Assembly (NCBI RefSeq): GCF_000001735.4 | Contig: NC_003071.7 | Span: forward strand, 2,243,001 to 2,307,000 | Direction of reading: 5' to 3' | Source: Arabidopsis thaliana | Taxonomy: Eukaryota > Streptophyta > Magnoliopsida > Brassicales > Brassicaceae | Length of the DNA stretch: 64,000 nt | Shown: in pieces, positions 59,803 to 64,000 of the stretch | Layout: each line of letters begins with the position of its first letter | Position numbering within the stretch: the first letter of the stretch is position 1 | Program-made: the position numbers and the translations under genes | Notes under the pieces: generated by a model | The model's input: the letters and a program-made list of their open reading frames with translations, nothing else | Database searches by the model: none | What the model was told of the DNA's origin: nothing

Positions 59803-60590
59803 ATGAGTGAGATTATTGCAGTAAACAACAAATCAAAAGATGGAGGAGGATCATCGTCTATTCAATGTCCGATGTTGAATAACACAAACTATACGGTATG
59901 GTGTATGAGGATGGAGGCTGCACTACGAGTGCATAAAGTCTGGGGAACAATCGATCCTGGATTAGAGGACGAAGAGAAAAACGACCTAGCCGAGCCCTTC
60001 TCTTCCAATCTATTCCGGAGTCACTTATTCTTCAAGTCGGAAAACTGAAGACTTCAAAGGCAGTATGGGATAAGATTCAATCTAGGAATCTTGGAGCAGA
60101 ACGAGTCAAAGAAGCAAAGCTAAAAACTCTTATGGCAGAGTTTGACAAACTCAAGATGAAGGACAATGAAACTATTGATGAATGTGCAGGGAGACTTTCA
60201 GAAATTTCAACAAAATCAACATCTTTGGGAGAAGATATTGAAGAAACAAAAGTTGTTAAGAAATTTTTGAAAAGCCTACCAACAAAGAAGTATATTCATA
60301 TAGTTGCAGCCCTTGAGCAAGTTCTAGACCTCAAGAACACAACATTCAAAGACATAGTAGGGAGAATAAAGACCTATGAGGACAAAGTATGGGATGACGA
60401 TGATTAACTAGAAGACCAAGGTAAATTAATGTATGTAGATTTGGGTTCTCATTACATGTCTCAAGAAGGAGGCAGAGGAAGAGGAAAAATCCGTGGTCGG
60501 GGTAGAGGCAGAGGAAGAGTTGGTTATAAGCAGAGAGATCACTCTAAGGTTACTTGTTATCGCTGTGATAAATTATGCCTCTAATTGTCC
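59803..60590 (+). pseudogene. Copia gag with frameshift and stop
   Basis: Starts [34 protein letters not shown] is the gag domain start. A one-base shift near 59990 leaves the frame, which resumes as 60132-60407 (EFDKLKMKDNETIDE, KKFLKSLPTKKY). TAA at 60405-60407 then interrupts it. The Arg/Gly-rich stretch and the zinc knuckle (CYRCDK, then YASNC) at about 60556-60590 are split by a small deletion with frame change. Confidence 0.85.
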
Positions 60591-63500
60591 AGACCGACTA
60601 TTGAAGTTAATCAAGCTCCAAGAAAGGCAACAAGAGGCTGAAGACGATGATGATGATGAAGTGGAGTCTCTTATGATGCATGAAGTAGTGTATCTCAACG
60701 AGGGAAACATGAATCTAGAGATTTATGAAGCATGTTCTGACAAAGCTTGGTATTTAGACAATGGTGCTAGTAATCATATGACTGGGAATCGTGATTGGTT
60801 TTGCAAACTCGATGAGATGGTCACTGGAAAGGTTAAGTTCGGAGATGATTCACGAATTGACATAAGAGGCAAAGGATCGATATTGTTTTTGACCAAAAAT
60901 GGAGAGCCAAAGACACTAGCAAATGTCTATTACATACCCGATCTCAAAAGCAACATCATAAGCTTGGGACAAGCTACTGAGGCTGGCTGCGACGTGAGAC
61001 TAAAGGACAACTACCTGACATTACATGATCGTGATGGTAACCTGTTGGTGAAAGCAACAAGATCGAGGAACAGACTGTACAGAGTGGAGCTAAAAGTCAA
61101 AAACACTAAATGTTTACAACTTGCAGCACTTAACGACTTAACAAAGTGGCATGCTCGATTAGGTCACATTAATCTTGAGACCATAAAGGCAATGGTAACA
61201 AAAGAATTTGTGATTGGAATACCTAGTGCCCCAAAGGAGAAGGAGATCTGTGCTTCATGTATGCTTGGGAAGCAAGCAAGACAAGTTTTTCCGAAAGCTA
61301 CTACTTATCGTGCTTCTCAGATTCTAGAACTCATCCATGGAGACTTGTGTGGACCCATTTCACCACCTACAGCTGCAAAGAGAAGGTACATACTAGTTCT
61401 AATTGATGATCACTCACGCTTCATGTGGTCATTTCTTTTAAAGGAGAAGAGTGAAGCATTCGGAAAATTCAAGACTTTTAAAGCAACAGTTGAGCAAGAA
61501 ACCGGAGAAAAAATCAAAACACTCAGAACAGATAGAGGAGGCGAGTTCCTATCTCAAGAATTTCAGACATTTTGCGAAGAAGAAGGAATCATTAGGCACC
61601 TCACCGCGCCTTACACTCCTCAGCAAAATGGAGTAGTTGAGAGACGAAACAGAACCTTGTTGGGAATGACTAGAAGCATCATGAAACACATGAGTGTTCC
61701 AAATTACTTGTGGGGAGAAGCGATAAGACATGCAACATATCTCATTAACAGAGTGGGAACAAGAGCTCTTATCAACCAAACGCCCTATGAAGCTCTCAAG
61801 AAAAAGAAGCCAAATGTTGAACACTTACGCGTGTTTGGTTGTGTGAGTTATGCCAAAGTTGAATTCCCACACCTAAGAAAGCTTGATGAGAGGTCGAGGA
61901 TTCTAGTCTATCTCGGAACAGAAACCGGCTCCAAGGCTTATACATTACTAGATCCAACCACGCGGAAAATCATAGTAAGCAGGGATGTAGTGTTTGATGA
62001 GAATAAAAGCTGGAAGTGGGCTAACTCTGAATTGATTGAAATTCAGAAAGAACCAGGAATGTTTACTCTTGCTCAAACAGAGTTTCACAATAACGAAGAA
62101 GTTGAGAACGAAACCTCAGAAGAAATAGAAGAAAATGAAGCAGAGGACTCAACTAATAAAGACGCAGAAGACGGTCTTGATGAACCAAGTGTTCCTGAAC
62201 CCAATCACAGCGATGATGTACCAGTCTTTACACGCTCAGGAAGACAGGTCATAAAACCGGCACACTTAAATGATTATGTGTTGTTGGCTGAAATTGAGGG
62301 TGAACGACTTCTGCTTCTGATTAATGATGAACCCTGGGATTTTAAGGAAGCAAATAAATACAGAGAATGGCGTGATGCGTGTGATGAAGAGATCAAGTCA
62401 ATAATAAAAAACAGAACATGGAGCTTAGTCTCTCTACCCGTCGGTATCAAACCAATAGGGCTGAAGTGGGTGTTCAAGATAAAGAGAAACTCTGATGGGA
62501 ACATAACTAAACACAAAGCAAGACTCGTTGCAAAGGGTTATGTGCAAAAACATGTTGTAGACTTTGATGAAGTGTTCGCTCCAGTGGCTCGCATTGAGAC
62601 AGTTCGATTCATCATCGCTCTTGCTGCATCTAATGGGTGGGAAGTGCATCATCTAGACGTCAAGACTGCATTCCTACATGGCGAATTAAAGGAGAATGTT
62701 TATGTCACCCAACCGGAGGGCTTTGTTACAAAGGGAAGTGAAGAGAAGGTCTACAAGCTGCATAAGGCTCTCTATGGTTTGCGCCAAGCTCCACGTGCAT
62801 GGAACATTAAGCTCAATGAGATTCTTTAGAAGTTGTTATTCGAAAGGTGCTCTAAAGAACCTTCTCTGTATCGGAAACAAGAGGGTAAGCATCTTCTTAT
62901 AGTTGCAGTCTATGTGGATGATCTACTTGTCACAGGTTCTAGTCCAAAACTGATAGATGACTTCAAGAAAGGAATGTCAAAGAACTTCGAAATGAGCGAT
63001 TTGGGAAGGCTCACATATTATCTTGGCATTGAGGTCACACAAGAAGAAGACGGGATCATCTTAAAACAAGAAAGATATGCTAAAAAGATCCTTGAAGAAG
63101 CTGGAATTAATGAGTGTAAATCAATTCTTGTTCCTATGAATTCTGGTCTAGAACTATCAAAAGCACTTGATGAGAAGAGCATTGATGGACAACAATATCG
63201 GAGAAGTATTGGTTGCCTAAGGTACTTACTACACACAAGGCCAGATCTCTCTTACTCCGTTGGTGTCTTAAGCAGGTATATGCAAGATCCCAGAGAATCT
63301 CACGGAGCCGCCTTGAAGCAAGTCCTGAGGTACCTTCAGGGAACTACGGGTTACGGTCTTGTATTTAAGAAAGGCGATAAGACTGGATTAGTTGGTTACA
63401 GTGACGCTAGCCATAGTGTAGACGCGGACGATGGTAAGAGTACCGGAGGGCATGTGTTTTACCTAAATGAGTGTCCTATTAGTTGGTGCTCACAGAAACA

Positions 63501-63840
63501 ACAAGTTGTAGCTCTCTCATCTTGTGAAGCCGAGTTTATGGCAGCTACAGAGGCAGCCAAGTAAGCCATTTGGCTTCAAGACCTGCTTGCTGAAGTTATT
63601 GGAACACCATGTGAGAGAGTTACATTACGAGTTGACAACAAATCCGCGATTGCACTCACAAAGAACCCAGTTTTCCATGGAAGAAGCAAGCACATTCATC
63701 GCAAGTATCATTTCATAAGAGAGTGTGTAGAGAATGGTCAAGTCTCGGTAGAACATGTTCCCGGAGTCAAGCAAAGAGCGAATATACTAACCAAGGCACT
63801 CGCGAAGATCAAGTTCAAGGATATGAGAGATCTCATTGGA
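60591..63840 (+). pseudogene. Copia pol: protease, integrase, reverse transcriptase, RNase H, with two stops
   Basis: Long frame to 62829: protease WYLDNGASNHMTG, pre-integrase WHARLGHINLETI with CASCMLGKQ, integrase acidic residues in HGDLCGP, LIDDHSRF and NGVVERRNRT, then RT starting at TWSLVSLPVG with LDVKTAFLHGEL. TAG at 62827-62829 interrupts it; it continues 62833-63564 with the catalytic YVDDLL at about 62911-62928, and the RNase H SDASHS and SSCEAEFMA. A second stop, TAA at 63562-63564, precedes the tail (VDNKSAIALTKNP). All catalytic motifs remain, but the polyprotein is broken in several places. Confidence 0.9.
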
Positions 63841-63884
63841 GTTCAAGACTTGTCAAATGAAGACTTCAAGCTTAAAAGAGTGAA

Positions 63885-64000
63885 TGTTGGAGTAAGCTTG
63901 AAGATAATGACTTAAGTTATAAGTTATTTATATATAGGATTAGATTAAATCTTAAGGAGATATCTTAGGAGTTAAGTTAGGAGTTATCTAACCCTAATCC
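63885..64000 (+). repeat. 3' LTR of the right-edge Copia element, partial
   Basis: First 116 bases; matches 59465-59580 with two differences. Confidence 0.92.

Larger units (their letters stand above)
59465..64000 (+). mobile_element. Copia-type LTR retrotransposon, recent but broken, 3' LTR cut by window edge
   Basis: 5' LTR 59465 to about 59753 and the first 116 bases of the 3' LTR (63885-64000) differ at two positions by hand count, so insertion is recent. Primer site tggtatcagagc at 59756-59767. Order gag, zinc knuckle, protease, integrase, RT, RNase H, as in Copia. At least five coding breaks are visible despite the young LTRs. Confidence 0.93.

Overview
This is plant nuclear DNA. It is AT-rich, has genes with GT-AG introns, and is dense in transposable elements. 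The gene order (minus strand unless stated) is a serine carboxypeptidase-like gene, SUVH10 (+ strand), a LURP-one-related gene, subtilase SBT1.8 and the receptor-like cytoplasmic kinase RIPK. From memory, not from any search, this matches Arabidopsis thaliana chromosome 2 around At2g05850-At2g05940. The 462-residue RIPK model places K122, S251 and T252 exactly where they lie in that protein, so A. thaliana or a very close relative is likely.

Left part, 1-16.4 kb: SCPL38-like gene cut by the window edge (1-1460). Then four RPA1-like OB-fold genes or pseudogenes, all on the minus strand (3959-5108, 6081-7376, 8670-9970, 10935-13078), with a minus-strand Helitron 3' terminus just beyond them at 3169. 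SUVH10 (13695-14908, +) has a frameshifted upstream half and most of its SET domain missing. A two-exon LURP-one-related gene follows (15512-16376).

Middle, 16.4-26.8 kb: no confident host gene. It holds small mobile elements with recognisable ends: two related hAT-like elements (16599-17251; 25436-25938 with a perfect 8-bp duplication), a 172-bp hAT-like MITE (23568-23739), a tRNA-derived SINE with a perfect 12-bp duplication (17688-18033), Helitron-type palindromes (18431-18950) and a 1.37-kb poly(A) retroposon (20140-21512).

Centre, 26.8-46.3 kb: SBT1.8 (26831-29207), then a decayed L1-type LINE (about 30541-39345) split by a complete but internally deleted Copia element with near-identical LTRs (31202-37048, AAAAA duplication). 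Next come a chloroplast clpP fragment (about 39365-39830), a Stowaway-like MITE, two SINEs, a diverged tandem array, and RIPK (44514-46270, four exons).

Right part, 46.3-64 kb: mobile-element wreckage with no host gene recognised. It contains an Emigrant-like MITE, a duplicated block with one copy interrupted by a poly(A)-tailed retroposon, a MULE transposase fragment, two related LTR-retroelement fragments, a CACTA element with an inserted Helitron (removing the insert restores the frame), a Gypsy 5' end with a tRNA-Asp-type primer site, and a recent but broken Copia element running off the right edge.

The five host genes are not an operon and show no shared pathway. Their link is position: single-copy genes embedded in a repeat-rich part of the chromosome. 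I found no tRNA, rRNA or CRISPR. I did not find a clear new biological system; the strongest candidate for follow-up is the RPA-like cluster with its Helitron terminus.
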